Positions 28,013 to 37,080 of a stretch of 37,080 nt of DNA are shown here, one piece after another (the first letter of the stretch is position 1; every line of letters begins with the position of its first letter). The position numbers and the translations under genes are program-made. Location: NCBI GenBank assembly GCA_020720785.1, contig DYOA01000025.1, positions 1 to 37,080 on the forward strand. Reading direction: 5' to 3'. The notes under the pieces were generated by a model. The model had not been told where the DNA came from. It was given only the letters and a program-made list of their open reading frames with translations, and did no database searches. The DNA is from Leptospira biflexa (GTDB taxonomy: Bacteria; Spirochaetota; Leptospiria; Turneriellales; DYLW01).

Positions 28013-29926
28013 ATGAAAAATACCGGAAAAATTATTTTCTTCCTTAATTTGCTGCTCCTTGTAATGGGATTCTGCCCATCGGTTTGGGCACATCGTTCTC
28101 TGGTGGGGGAGGGGGAAATCTGGCAGATTTTTTCTTCTACGGAGCGGATTCCCATTGCATCCATTGATGAAAGCCAATGGAAGGAGGCAGAAATAACCAA
28201 TAATCCTCCCAAGCCGGAGAACCATCATCATATCTGGTATAAAAAAGACATAGAAAATGCAAATAAAATGGAACATCCGGCGGTGTTTATGGATGCACGC
28301 CGGCTCACGGAAATTTATCTGGACGGAAAGCTTATATATCAATTTGGATTGGGAAAACCATTTTTTCCGGGTTGGGAGTGGCCATTTTTGACCCTGCCCC
28401 GGAAGGAAAAGATAACGGTGACCATATACCAGTATTCTCCCACAAAAAACATTGGTTTTGACGTGTTCCGGTTTGGGGAAAAGATCAGCATCATTAATAA
28501 CCTGAATCGTATGGAATTATCCCGTTTTTTGATTGGATTTTTTGTTGCGTTTTCCGGTCTGCTTGTTTTTATTTTTGCTCTTCTGTTCAGCCGGGAAAAA
28601 TTACTGTTATCTTTTTCCGGTTTTTCTGTGAGTGCGGGGTTATACCATATATCCACGGTTCATGCTCTGGGCAACCTGTGGTTTCCTTCGAATTATTTCT
28701 GGCCGTATTTAATGTATGCCAGTCTGTATTTCCTGCCTGTTTTTCTTCTGGTTTATCTGGAAGCACTGGTTGGGTTGGGTAAGTGGAAAATTACCCGTTT
28801 TTTTCTGCTGTCTCATCTCTCTTATGCTTTTATTGCTCTTGGTTTGATTGTTCTGGGTTTGGTGCACATGGAAGATACCATGGGATACATGCAGAGCTTT
28901 TTGCTGATCACTTTGACCGTTCATCTTATCCGGGTGATTGCGAATATTATCCTCAAAAGAGAAGTTGAAGTGATTCTGCTTTTTTCCGGGTTTATTGTCT
29001 TTGCTGTTTTTGCATTCATTGATCTGATTTCTGCCCGGTTGACGGCATCCCCCATCCATAATGTCAGCCATTTTTCCCTTCTTGTTCTGGATTTCTTTTT
29101 AATCCTGATTGTTGTCCGGCGTTATTATTTCATGCAGAAAAAGCTCAGGGAATACAGCGAAGATCTGGAAGAAAAAATCAATGACAGAACCAAGGAACTG
29201 AAAATTGCCATTGAAAAACTGGAGGATGATCTGGGACAGGCAAAAATCATCCAGCAGAAGCTTTTACCGGAGCAGGTGGACCTTCCGGGGGTCCGGATGC
29301 GTTATTTATTTCTTCCCATGGGAGAGGTGGGGGGAGATTTTATTGACATTTTTCCTCTGGATGAGCATAAAATCCGGGTGATGATTGCGGATGCCACCGG
29401 ACACGGAATCCAGGCGGCTCTTCTGACCATGGCCCTGAAAACCGATTATGAAGCATTGAAAAGAAGTCCTTTATCCATTGACAGGATAATGGCAGAGCTG
29501 AATTTTCATTTTTACACTAAATATGAATCCCTGAATTCTTTTTTTACCGCAGTGATTATGGATCTGGATGTAAAAAGCCGCCGGTACCGAATGGTATCCG
29601 CCGGGCATCCTGTTCAGTATTATATCCAGAATCAATACCATGAGGAGCTGGCGAAAACCGGCCCTTTGGTGGGGATAAAAAATTTCGCGGAATACCAGAT
29701 TCGTCCCGGGATTCTGCATCCGGATTCCCGTATCCTGCTGGCCACGGATGGATTATTTGAGCAGGAAAACACATCGGGAAAATCTTTCATGGAGGCAAAG
29801 ATGCCCGGTCTGATCGCACAAGGAAGAGATATTACCATAGATGAGATAAAAAAAGAATTCGTTAAATTTCAGGGGAAAATGCCACAGCAGGACGATGTCA
29901 CTGTTCTGTTAATGTGCTTCCGGTAA
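28013..29926 (+). CDS. 7TM-DISM-like receptor with SpoIIE/PP2C phosphatase output
   Basis: Signal peptide, N-terminal beta-rich extracellular region, multiple TMs, coiled coil, LGQAKIIQQKLLPEQ, GEVGGDFIDIFPLDEHKIRVMIADATGHGIQAALLTM, LLATDGLFEQEN. Track ORF opens at 27962. Confidence 0.88.
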   Translation: MKNTGKIIFFLNLLLLVMGFCPSVWAHRSLVGEGEIWQIFSSTERIPIASIDESQWKEAEITNNPPKPENHHHIWYKKDIENANKMEHPAVFMDARRLTEIYLDGKLIYQFGLGKPFFPGWEWPFLTLPRKEKITVTIYQYSPTKNIGFDVFRFGEKISIINNLNRMELSRFLIGFFVAFSGLLVFIFALLFSREKLLLSFSGFSVSAGLYHISTVHALGNLWFPSNYFWPYLMYASLYFLPVFLLVYLEALVGLGKWKITRFFLLSHLSYAFIALGLIVLGLVHMEDTMGYMQSFLLITLTVHLIRVIANIILKREVEVILLFSGFIVFAVFAFIDLISARLTASPIHNVSHFSLLVLDFFLILIVVRRYYFMQKKLREYSEDLEEKINDRTKELKIAIEKLEDDLGQAKIIQQKLLPEQVDLPGVRMRYLFLPMGEVGGDFIDIFPLDEHKIRVMIADATGHGIQAALLTMALKTDYEALKRSPLSIDRIMAELNFHFYTKYESLNSFFTAVIMDLDVKSRRYRMVSAGHPVQYYIQNQYHEELAKTGPLVGIKNFAEYQIRPGILHPDSRILLATDGLFEQENTSGKSFMEAKMPGLIAQGRDITIDEIKKEFVKFQGKMPQQDDVTVLLMCFR

Positions 29927-29971
29927 TGCGGAATATCATTGACGTTCGGGAAGCAGGAGGTAAACCGTGAT

Positions 29972-30745
29972 ATGATTGAATCATTGGTTGAGAATAAAAT
30001 CCACCATATCATCATTAATCGGCCGGAGGAGAGAAATGCATTTACCATCAATATGCTGCGGGATCTGGCACGGGCATACACAGAAAGCGAAAACAATGAA
30101 AATATTCGGGTGACGGTTGTCTATGCCCGTGGTAACCACTTCACCCTGGGACTGGATTTGCCGGAGGTTTCTGCATGGATTCAGAAAAACCGCTCCTTTC
30201 CCGTTCTGCCGGATCAAGTGAACCCTTTTGGCACCTCCGGAAAAAACCGGACAAAACCGGTTGTGGTAGCAGCCCATGGTTTTACGTTCACGCTGGGGAT
30301 TGAGCTTATGCTGGCGGGGGATATACGCATTTGTGCAGAGAAAACCACTTTCAGCCAGATGGAAACGGGCAGGGGAATCATTCCGTTTGGGGGTGCCACC
30401 ATACAGTTTCCCCGATTATCCGGATGGGGAAACGCCATGCGGTATCTTCTCACCGGAGATCAGTTTGACGCCAAGGAAGCTCACCGCATTGGTCTGGTGC
30501 AGGAGATCGTGAAAAAGAAAGATTTAATCACCCGTGCCATGGGGATTGCCGAAAAAATCGCAAGCAATGCACCTCTGGCAGTCCGTGCTACTATGGAAGC
30601 TGCCCGGATGGGCGTCCGGAGTCCGTACGATGAGGCGGTGGATTATCTCATGCCCAAATTGCTGGAATTAATGGAAACCCGGGATGCACAGGAAGGCATG
30701 GCCAGTTTTATGGAAAAAAGGCCACCGGTTTACCGGGGGGAATAA
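29972..30745 (+). CDS. Enoyl-CoA hydratase/isomerase (crotonase) family protein
   Basis: INRPEERNAFTINMLRDLARAY, VVAAHGFTFTLGIELMLAGDIRICAEKTTFSQMETGRGIIPFGGAT; AGGAGG upstream. Confidence 0.9.
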   Translation: MIESLVENKIHHIIINRPEERNAFTINMLRDLARAYTESENNENIRVTVVYARGNHFTLGLDLPEVSAWIQKNRSFPVLPDQVNPFGTSGKNRTKPVVVAAHGFTFTLGIELMLAGDIRICAEKTTFSQMETGRGIIPFGGATIQFPRLSGWGNAMRYLLTGDQFDAKEAHRIGLVQEIVKKKDLITRAMGIAEKIASNAPLAVRATMEAARMGVRSPYDEAVDYLMPKLLELMETRDAQEGMASFMEKRPPVYRGE

Positions 30746-30759
30746 AGATAGGATAAATT

Positions 30760-31269
30760 ATGAAAAAAATAAGCGGATTATGGCTGGGAATTTTAATCAT
30801 TTCCGGAGTATTTCAACATATTCATCCCGGGGATATCCGGTGTATGCAGGGAAAATGGGAGCTTTCCAAAGAAAAATCTGTCAATGTGGATAAACTGCTG
30901 GAAGCCCAGGGGCATTCCTGGGCAACCCGCAAGGCAATGGTGAATATGAGTATGACGCAGACCATCCGCATAGAAGGGAATAAAGTGCATGTTTTCGTGG
31001 AAAGCACCATGATAAACAAATCGTACATTTTGATTCTGGATGGAAAAGAAAGAGAGGAAAAATCCCCCCTTGGAAAAATTTTTCACACAAGGTATCACTT
31101 ATTGCCGGATAATGGTTTTATCGCATACTCCAGGGATGAGGAAGGAAATAAATCCACCACATACCGCCGATGTGAAAACAAAGGAAAGACTATGGTGAAT
31201 AAAATCAAGCTGGAGAAAAAAGACGGAAAGGTGGTTTCCGGGACCCGGGTTTTTATCCGAGTCCCGTGA
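30760..31269 (+). CDS. Small exported protein, lipocalin-like beta-rich
   Basis: N-terminal signal, then GDIRCMQGKWELSKEKSV... and beta-rich pattern; family assignment weak. Confidence 0.65.
   Translation: MKKISGLWLGILIISGVFQHIHPGDIRCMQGKWELSKEKSVNVDKLLEAQGHSWATRKAMVNMSMTQTIRIEGNKVHVFVESTMINKSYILILDGKEREEKSPLGKIFHTRYHLLPDNGFIAYSRDEEGNKSTTYRRCENKGKTMVNKIKLEKKDGKVVSGTRVFIRVP
31239..31266. terminator. Stem-loop between convergent genes
   Basis: CGGGACCCGG-GTTTTTAT-CCGAGTCCCG, 9/10 paired; lies in the last codons of the plus-strand gene, 7 nt from the end of the minus-strand gene. Confidence 0.35.
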
Positions 31270-31272
31270 GTA

Positions 31273-32757
31273 TTATTTTCTGCCCTGGGCTTTCTTTTCT
31301 CTTAACAGGCGGGTGATGACCTCATTTAAAGAAACGGTAATGATACCAGAAGAAGAGTCAGAAATTCCGTAAGGTATGATCAGAGTATCCCCGTTATGGA
31401 CAACAGAACCGCAACTATACACAACATTGGGAACATATCCTTCTCTTTCCGAATCGTCGGGGACAATCAGTGGTTCAGAAAGACGGGCAATGATGGTATA
31501 AGGATCATCCAGATCCAGCAACATCGCTCCAATCACATACCGTCGCATGTGTCCCACACCGTGGGTTAATAAAAGCCACCCGTATTCTGTTTCAATGGGG
31601 GAGCCGTTTCCGCCCATCTGGACGAATTCCCATGGGTATTCAGGAGTGGCAAGCACCCGATCCTCTCTCCATCGGGTGATTTTATCCGATTCCATGATGG
31701 AGATAAACTGGCCGCCCTGCCGTGAAACCATAAAATACTTACCGTTTATTTTTCTGGGGAAGAGAGCCATATCTTTATCGTGAGCGGATTCGCCGTACAT
31801 GGTACGCATTTTAAAACGGACAAAATCTTTTGTCTCCAGCAGCATGGGAAGAATACGCCGGCCGTTATATGCGGTATAGGTTGCGTAGTATTTTCTCTGC
31901 CCGGTATCATCCCGGAATTCCACAAAACGGGCATCCTCAATTCCATTGCTTTCTCTGGAGGAGACCGGAAATATTACCCGTTCAGAAACAAAGGAATCTT
32001 CCGGAAAGGTTATTTCGTAGTTGGAATCCGCAATCCAGTAAATTAATTCCTTGGTTTCATGCCATTCCGGTGTGTTGGCCAATTCCTGGTCAATCTCTGA
32101 TACCGTTTTATTTAACTGATGAAAGGTAAATGTTTCCGGAATCTGGTCAAAAACCCGGTTAGTCAGTTCCTCATCCGCATGAAAAAAACGCAGTTCCTCC
32201 ACATATTTTTCCCTTTCACAATTGGCAGAAGGGGTCCTTTCCGGGGTATACACAAATGGGCTTACCGGAGACATATAGAAATGGTTGTTTTTATCGAAAA
32301 CCCCCATCCGGAATACTATGGAAGAGATATGACCCTCTCCCACCGCCCGCAGACTGATGATATAACGTGTGCCATCTGCCGGCGATACAAATTTCTGATC
32401 CGGATAGCGGACAATGGATGGGTTAAACAGTGCCGCAGATTCTATGGAATACTCATGGGTAAAATATGCCCCAATCAGCAGTTTCCGATTCGTGGATAAA
32501 ACACTTCTTTCATTTTCCGGTATCAGATAAGATATTTTATCAAAATTTTCCCTGAATATTGTTTCAATATCCCGATGGCGTTCCTTGAAATCATCCATGA
32601 TACTTTTTAATTCCCGCTCGCATTTGGGATTGCTCAATTCCAGCAATTGATAAATAATACGTTTCTTCTTTTCATCATTTCCGGCGGGAAAAAATCTAGC
32701 AATCACCCGGGATGTATCCAGATGAAACGTATGCCTCAGCCTTTTTACTTTTACCAT
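31273..32757 (-). CDS. GH130-family glycoside phosphorylase-like protein
   Basis: NGIEDARFVEFRDDTGQRKYYATYTAYNGRRILPMLLETKDFVRFK, GHMRRYVIGAMLLDLDDPYTIIARLSEPL, GYVPNVVYSCGSVVHNGDTLIIPYGISDSS: GH130-type five-bladed propeller signatures. Confidence 0.85.
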   Translation of the reverse strand: MVKVKRLRHTFHLDTSRVIARFFPAGNDEKKKRIIYQLLELSNPKCERELKSIMDDFKERHRDIETIFRENFDKISYLIPENERSVLSTNRKLLIGAYFTHEYSIESAALFNPSIVRYPDQKFVSPADGTRYIISLRAVGEGHISSIVFRMGVFDKNNHFYMSPVSPFVYTPERTPSANCEREKYVEELRFFHADEELTNRVFDQIPETFTFHQLNKTVSEIDQELANTPEWHETKELIYWIADSNYEITFPEDSFVSERVIFPVSSRESNGIEDARFVEFRDDTGQRKYYATYTAYNGRRILPMLLETKDFVRFKMRTMYGESAHDKDMALFPRKINGKYFMVSRQGGQFISIMESDKITRWREDRVLATPEYPWEFVQMGGNGSPIETEYGWLLLTHGVGHMRRYVIGAMLLDLDDPYTIIARLSEPLIVPDDSEREGYVPNVVYSCGSVVHNGDTLIIPYGISDSSSGIITVSLNEVITRLLREKKAQGRK

Positions 32758-32776
32758 TTAAATCTCCATCTTGTTT

Positions 32777-35062
32777 TTATTTATTTTCTTCAAATAAATC
32801 CGGTTCATTCAACAGCTTCTCTTCTGAGAAAATTTCGTACATAATCAACAGGGAAAGAAGCCAGGATATGGTGGATTCTCCCCCCATGTTCAAATTTACT
32901 TTTCTGGGCTGCAATCCGTCAAAACAGCCGCCTGTTTTAAAATCATACAACGGAAGATTGATATCATTTTTTCCGGTGAACCACTCAAAACACATGATCA
33001 TGCTTTTACGCCATTTTCTGTCTTTAGTGATAATATAAGCATTTTTGCATACATAGACCAGTGCCATGGCTTCCACCGGTTGCTGGTCGAATACGGCACG
33101 TGATGATTTATTCATCCAGCCGTTGTTTCCAATCAGGGATAAATGGCCATCGGCAGTGGTTTGCTTGGATAATAACCATTCCAGAACTTTCAGGGACATC
33201 TGCACCATTTCCTGATTTCCTGTATCATTTCCGGTTAATAATAAGGCATGGGGGAGATGGGCATTGCTGTATGTTGCCTCTTTTTCCGGCCATAGCCAAT
33301 CAGGATCATTTATTTTCTTAAACTGGTGCATCAGCTTTTCCCCAAGTTCCTTGCGGATTTTCCGGATATTTGCATCCCCTGTAAATACTTTTAAATAGGA
33401 ATGAATACCAATAAGAGTAAAGGCCCAGGAGCGAGGGGAAGTGAAATCCAGAACATTTCTGGTGGCAGTCTGGAAAAGCCGCACGATAATATTTTTGTAT
33501 CGGGAATCCTGGAAGGTTTCCAATGTATAGCCCAGTGCCCAGAGAACCCTGCCATTGGAATCATCACTACCTTTTTCTTCCAGCCATTCCCGATTGTAAG
33601 ACATAAAATTTCTGAAATGATTATTGGAAGGGTTGTACGAATAGTACAGGAAAGAAAAAAACCGGTCAATGTGATCATCCAGGGAATTATCATTGCGGAG
33701 TTTGGTATACATGGCGGAAACAATCAGGGCTCGTGCGTTATCATCGGTACAGTATCCGTGATTTCTGTCTGGAATAGAAAAAATGGAATGCTGGAGAATT
33801 CCCGTGTCATCCGTGAGACGCAGAAAATGATCCATCTTTATCTCTGGCAACTGTTCCAGGGTGATACAGCTATCATCCAGCCCGTCCTTAAAAACCGCAT
33901 TCTGTTTTTTATGAATGTCCGCTTTTAATATTCCCAGATAATCCCGGGCAACTTCCTTCCAGACCATGGGACGGCAGAACTGATAAGCCTGCTTCCGCAT
34001 CATGTTCCGCTTGTTTTCATCATCCAGTAAATGAATGATGGCTTTGGCAATGGCCTCTGAATCTTTAAACGGAACAAGAATACCCCGCTCATCCGCCAGT
34101 AACTCCTCTGCATGCCAGTATGGAGTGGAAATCACTGCCTTCCCCATCCCCAACGCGTAACTCAACGTACCGGATGTGATCTGCTCTTTGGATAAATATG
34201 GGGTGACATAAATATCGGATAATGTTAAGAATTCCGTCAGCTCTGGCAGGCTGAAAAACTGGTTATAAAAAATCACGTTTTCCGAATTCCCATTATCTTT
34301 GACTTTTTTCATCAAAAAATGGCGGTATTCTTCCCCGGATTCCCGGATCAAATGTGGATGGGTTGTTCCTAATACCAGATACACTGCCTCCGGATGCTTT
34401 TTAACCACTTCCGGCATGGCATCAATCATGTACTCGATTCCTTTGCCCGGGCTCAATAAACCAAACGTGAGAATGACCTTCCGCCCTTCCACGTTGTGAC
34501 TGTCCTTATAAAAGGATGGATCCACAAAAGGGACATCATGAATTCCGTGGGGTATTAATGCGATTTTTTCTTTGTCTATTTTATAAACATCAGTTAAAAT
34601 TCCATAGGCTTTTTCTGCCATTACAATGAGCTTTTCTGATAATGATCCCAGTTTCTGGATGATCGCCTTTTGCTCCGGAGCCGGATTGGATAGCACCGTA
34701 TGCAAAGTGGTGATGAACGGAATCCGCATATTTTCCAGGAGGTGAAATAAATGCGAACCGTGCTTCCCGCCAAATATCCCGTATTCATGCTCGATAATGG
34801 CTGCATCCACATTCCGTGCGTTCAGAAATTCCGCCGCCCGCACATAATCTGCCTGCACCCGATCCCGAATTTGAAATTGCACCCGGGATGGGTATGGGTA
34901 GCCTTCCTGAATATCATCCATGGCAACAACAATAACATTTGTATCCGGTGATTCCGCCACAATGGCATCTGTCAAATCTGTGGTAAACGTAGCAATTCCG
35001 CAATGCCGGGGCAGATAATTCCCCACAACTGCAACCGTCTTAACCGTATTCTGCTTCTGCAT
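32777..35062 (-). CDS. GT4-family glycosyltransferase fused to a C-terminal alpha-helical (toroid-like) domain
   Basis: N-terminal GT-B: VVGNYLPRHCGIATFTTDLTDAI, ILTFGLLSPGKGIEYMIDAMPEV, YVTPYLSKEQITSGTLSYALGMGKAVISTPYWHAEELL. C-terminal about 370 aa: DRNHGYCTDDNARALIVSAMY..., FDQQPVEAMALVYVC, MGGESTISWLLSLL. Confidence 0.88.
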   Translation of the reverse strand: MQKQNTVKTVAVVGNYLPRHCGIATFTTDLTDAIVAESPDTNVIVVAMDDIQEGYPYPSRVQFQIRDRVQADYVRAAEFLNARNVDAAIIEHEYGIFGGKHGSHLFHLLENMRIPFITTLHTVLSNPAPEQKAIIQKLGSLSEKLIVMAEKAYGILTDVYKIDKEKIALIPHGIHDVPFVDPSFYKDSHNVEGRKVILTFGLLSPGKGIEYMIDAMPEVVKKHPEAVYLVLGTTHPHLIRESGEEYRHFLMKKVKDNGNSENVIFYNQFFSLPELTEFLTLSDIYVTPYLSKEQITSGTLSYALGMGKAVISTPYWHAEELLADERGILVPFKDSEAIAKAIIHLLDDENKRNMMRKQAYQFCRPMVWKEVARDYLGILKADIHKKQNAVFKDGLDDSCITLEQLPEIKMDHFLRLTDDTGILQHSIFSIPDRNHGYCTDDNARALIVSAMYTKLRNDNSLDDHIDRFFSFLYYSYNPSNNHFRNFMSYNREWLEEKGSDDSNGRVLWALGYTLETFQDSRYKNIIVRLFQTATRNVLDFTSPRSWAFTLIGIHSYLKVFTGDANIRKIRKELGEKLMHQFKKINDPDWLWPEKEATYSNAHLPHALLLTGNDTGNQEMVQMSLKVLEWLLSKQTTADGHLSLIGNNGWMNKSSRAVFDQQPVEAMALVYVCKNAYIITKDRKWRKSMIMCFEWFTGKNDINLPLYDFKTGGCFDGLQPRKVNLNMGGESTISWLLSLLIMYEIFSEEKLLNEPDLFEENK

Positions 35063-35078
35063 CTTTGTCCCCTTCGTT

Positions 35079-36017
35079 TTATTTTGCACCCATCGGATGT
35101 CTTGGATGATCCAGGCAAAGATCCACCAATTCCTCCGTGTTAGCGGTTCCCACGCACATTACCGTATCGGCTGCCCCCCAGTATATCCGTATCTGATCAT
35201 TATCTTTAACTGCCCCACAGGTGAAAACAACATTATGCACATATCCCACTCTTTCCCAAGGGTCCTCCGGCTCCAGTATCCATCGGTCAGAAACTCCCAG
35301 TATCCGCGATGGATTATTTAAATCATGTAAGGCCACTCCCAGACGATAAACAGATCCATCCATGGTGGGAAACACTCCATGGTAAATGTTCAGCCATCCG
35401 CGCGTAGTCTTAATGGGTGTGGCACCGGGCCCAATTTTCATTTCATCCCAATGGTATGTTACCGGCTTCATAATGACTCTGGAATTTCCCCAATGGATTA
35501 AGTCTTTGGAATAAGAAATCCATACTGACCATGGGGAAATCTCCGAATGTGGCCGGTCCAGCCGAACGTAATAATCTCCGAATTTCTCCGGAAATATCAC
35601 CACGTTCCGCATATCGGCCTGGCTGATGGGTCCAATCCGTTCCACTGTCTGGAAATCATGGGTACGGGCCAGCATAATTAAAACCCCATGGCGAGAGTAT
35701 GCACTGAACGTGATCAGATACCCATCTCCGGGAATATAAGAAATCCTGGGATCCTCCACGCCAAATTCTTCATATTCCGCGAACTCTCCCTGCGATGATG
35801 GAACCATAAAAGGATCGGGATCCACTTTAAAATGATAACCATCTTCGCTCTCCGCCTTCCCGATGATGGACCGCCCATTGGTCAAATGGGAACGGAATAA
35901 CATAATAGTCCGGCCATTGTACTGGGCAATCCCGGCGTTATGCACTGTGGCCACCTCATAGGGAATGTCCTGTTTTGTTAAAATGGGATTGTGTTCATAT
36001 CTTTTTACCAGACTCAT
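35079..36017 (-). CDS. GH130-family mannoside phosphorylase-like protein
   Basis: EFGVEDPRISYIPGDGYLITFSAYSRHGVLIMLARTHDFQTVERIG, KIGPGATPIKTTRGWLNIYHGVF, GYVHNVVFTCGAVKDNDQIRIYWGAADTVMCVGT. Confidence 0.93.
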   Translation of the reverse strand: MSLVKRYEHNPILTKQDIPYEVATVHNAGIAQYNGRTIMLFRSHLTNGRSIIGKAESEDGYHFKVDPDPFMVPSSQGEFAEYEEFGVEDPRISYIPGDGYLITFSAYSRHGVLIMLARTHDFQTVERIGPISQADMRNVVIFPEKFGDYYVRLDRPHSEISPWSVWISYSKDLIHWGNSRVIMKPVTYHWDEMKIGPGATPIKTTRGWLNIYHGVFPTMDGSVYRLGVALHDLNNPSRILGVSDRWILEPEDPWERVGYVHNVVFTCGAVKDNDQIRIYWGAADTVMCVGTANTEELVDLCLDHPRHPMGAK

Positions 36018-37029
36018 GACTGCCTCCTAAAATTTTTTTATACGCTGCAAGATAATTACCTGCCATTATTTCTTTCGTGAAATTTTTTTCCACATGACGC
36101 CGGCAATCAAACCGATTTATTTTGCTGATGGAATGAACGGCATCCACTGCTTCCTCTATGCTATGTACCAGGTAACCGGTGGTCCCGTGAAGTATTATTT
36201 CTTTCATGCTCCCGTGCGGAAAGGCAATGACCGGTGTGCCTGTCCCCATCGCCTCAATGACAGACAGACCAAACGGTTCGTTAAAGTTAATGGGATGCAG
36301 AAGAGCCAAAGCATTCCCCAGCAAAATGTCCCTTTCCGGCGGGAGGACACTCCCCATATAAATAATCTGCCCTCCATCCACCTGGGGCTCAATGAACTCC
36401 CGGAAATATGCCCGGTCCTGTATGATTCCAGCCATCTTCAACCGAACCCCCGCACGCTGGGCTATCGCAATGGCTTCCTTTGCCCCTTTGTCTTTGTGAA
36501 ATCTTCCCAAAAAAACCAGATAATCCTCCGGCTCCGGCTGAAAAGTGAATTGGGATAAGTCCAGTCCGTGATACACGTTGGCCAGATAATCCAGAGACCC
36601 CACTCTATCAGCAAAACTTATGGATATGTAATGTGTTTTTCTGTTATATTTTTCATAGACAGGCAGAATTCTGGCCGATGAAAATCCATGGATAGTCGTC
36701 ACCATCGGCGTCCTGATCAGCGATGAATAGGATAAGGGGAGAAAATCAAAGTGATTGTGAATCAAATCATAATCTCCGGCGGATTCCATTAAATGAGAAA
36801 TATGCAGGGCTTCATTGACCTTCGCATCCGCCGATGGGTCTTCTTCATAGCCTCTGGGAATCACGAATTCCAGCTTCCCCCGCGTGAGTGAATCTCCCGT
36901 TGCGAACAAAGTTACATCTACCCCGCGGGAAACAAGCTCCTCCGTAATCAGAGAAACCACCAATTCCCATGGACCATAATGGCGGGGCGGGGTTCTCCAT
37001 GCGATGGGGGAAAGCATGGCTATTTTCAT
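35995..37029 (-). CDS. GT4-family glycosyltransferase
   Basis: MKIAMLSPIAWRTPPRHYGPWELVVSLITEELVSRGVDVTLFATGDS, LVFLGRFHKDKGAKEAIAIAQRAG, LHPINFNEPFGLSVIEAMGTGTPVIAFPHGSMKEII. ATG at 37029 is the likely start (track ORF opens at 37071). Confidence 0.92.
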   Translation of the reverse strand: MKIAMLSPIAWRTPPRHYGPWELVVSLITEELVSRGVDVTLFATGDSLTRGKLEFVIPRGYEEDPSADAKVNEALHISHLMESAGDYDLIHNHFDFLPLSYSSLIRTPMVTTIHGFSSARILPVYEKYNRKTHYISISFADRVGSLDYLANVYHGLDLSQFTFQPEPEDYLVFLGRFHKDKGAKEAIAIAQRAGVRLKMAGIIQDRAYFREFIEPQVDGGQIIYMGSVLPPERDILLGNALALLHPINFNEPFGLSVIEAMGTGTPVIAFPHGSMKEIILHGTTGYLVHSIEEAVDAVHSISKINRFDCRRHVEKNFTKEIMAGNYLAAYKKILGGSHESGKKI

Positions 37030-37080
37030 GGGGTTGCTTATAATCCTGAATACACATAAATATGCAACCATTTTTCCTCC

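Noticed and set aside
1-37080. CRISPR array, prophage, transposon or integrase
   Set aside because: No regularly spaced repeats, phage structural proteins, transposases or integrases were recognised in any frame.

Overview
This is a 37 kb, moderately AT-rich, gene-dense window. Its protein types (SpoIIE phosphatases, 7TM-DISM-like receptors, giant kinase/AAA/GAF/SpoIIE fusions) resemble those of spirochaetes, probably Leptospira-like; that assignment is inference. No tRNA, rRNA, transposase, integrase or CRISPR array was seen. Four blocks stand out. (1) 0-5 kb: a lipoprotein HAD phosphatase, an MFS/OPA transporter, and an APC permease fused to PTS-EIIA-like and TrkA-C-like domains. (2) 5-22 kb, almost all on the minus strand: a signalling block with an MCP, a catalytically degenerate HD-GYP-like protein, a 1731-aa Ser/Thr kinase/AAA/TPR/GAF/SpoIIE protein, a GGDEF-PilZ protein, a small Cys protein, a 4TM/TPR/MCE operon, a DEDDh exonuclease and a divergent Fis/NtrC-like regulator. 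(3) 22.1-25.2 kb: a parA-parB-rep-like module at a local gene-strand switch, with several palindromes; this looks like the maintenance and replication locus of a plasmid or chromid. (4) 31.3-37 kb, minus strand: a four-gene cluster of GH130, GT4 with a C-terminal alpha-helical domain, GH130 and GT4, which suggests a mannan/mannoside synthesis and phosphorolysis system. The best discovery candidates are the parAB-rep origin with its non-canonical palindromes and the GT4/GH130 cluster. All domain calls come from reading motifs by eye; no search was run.
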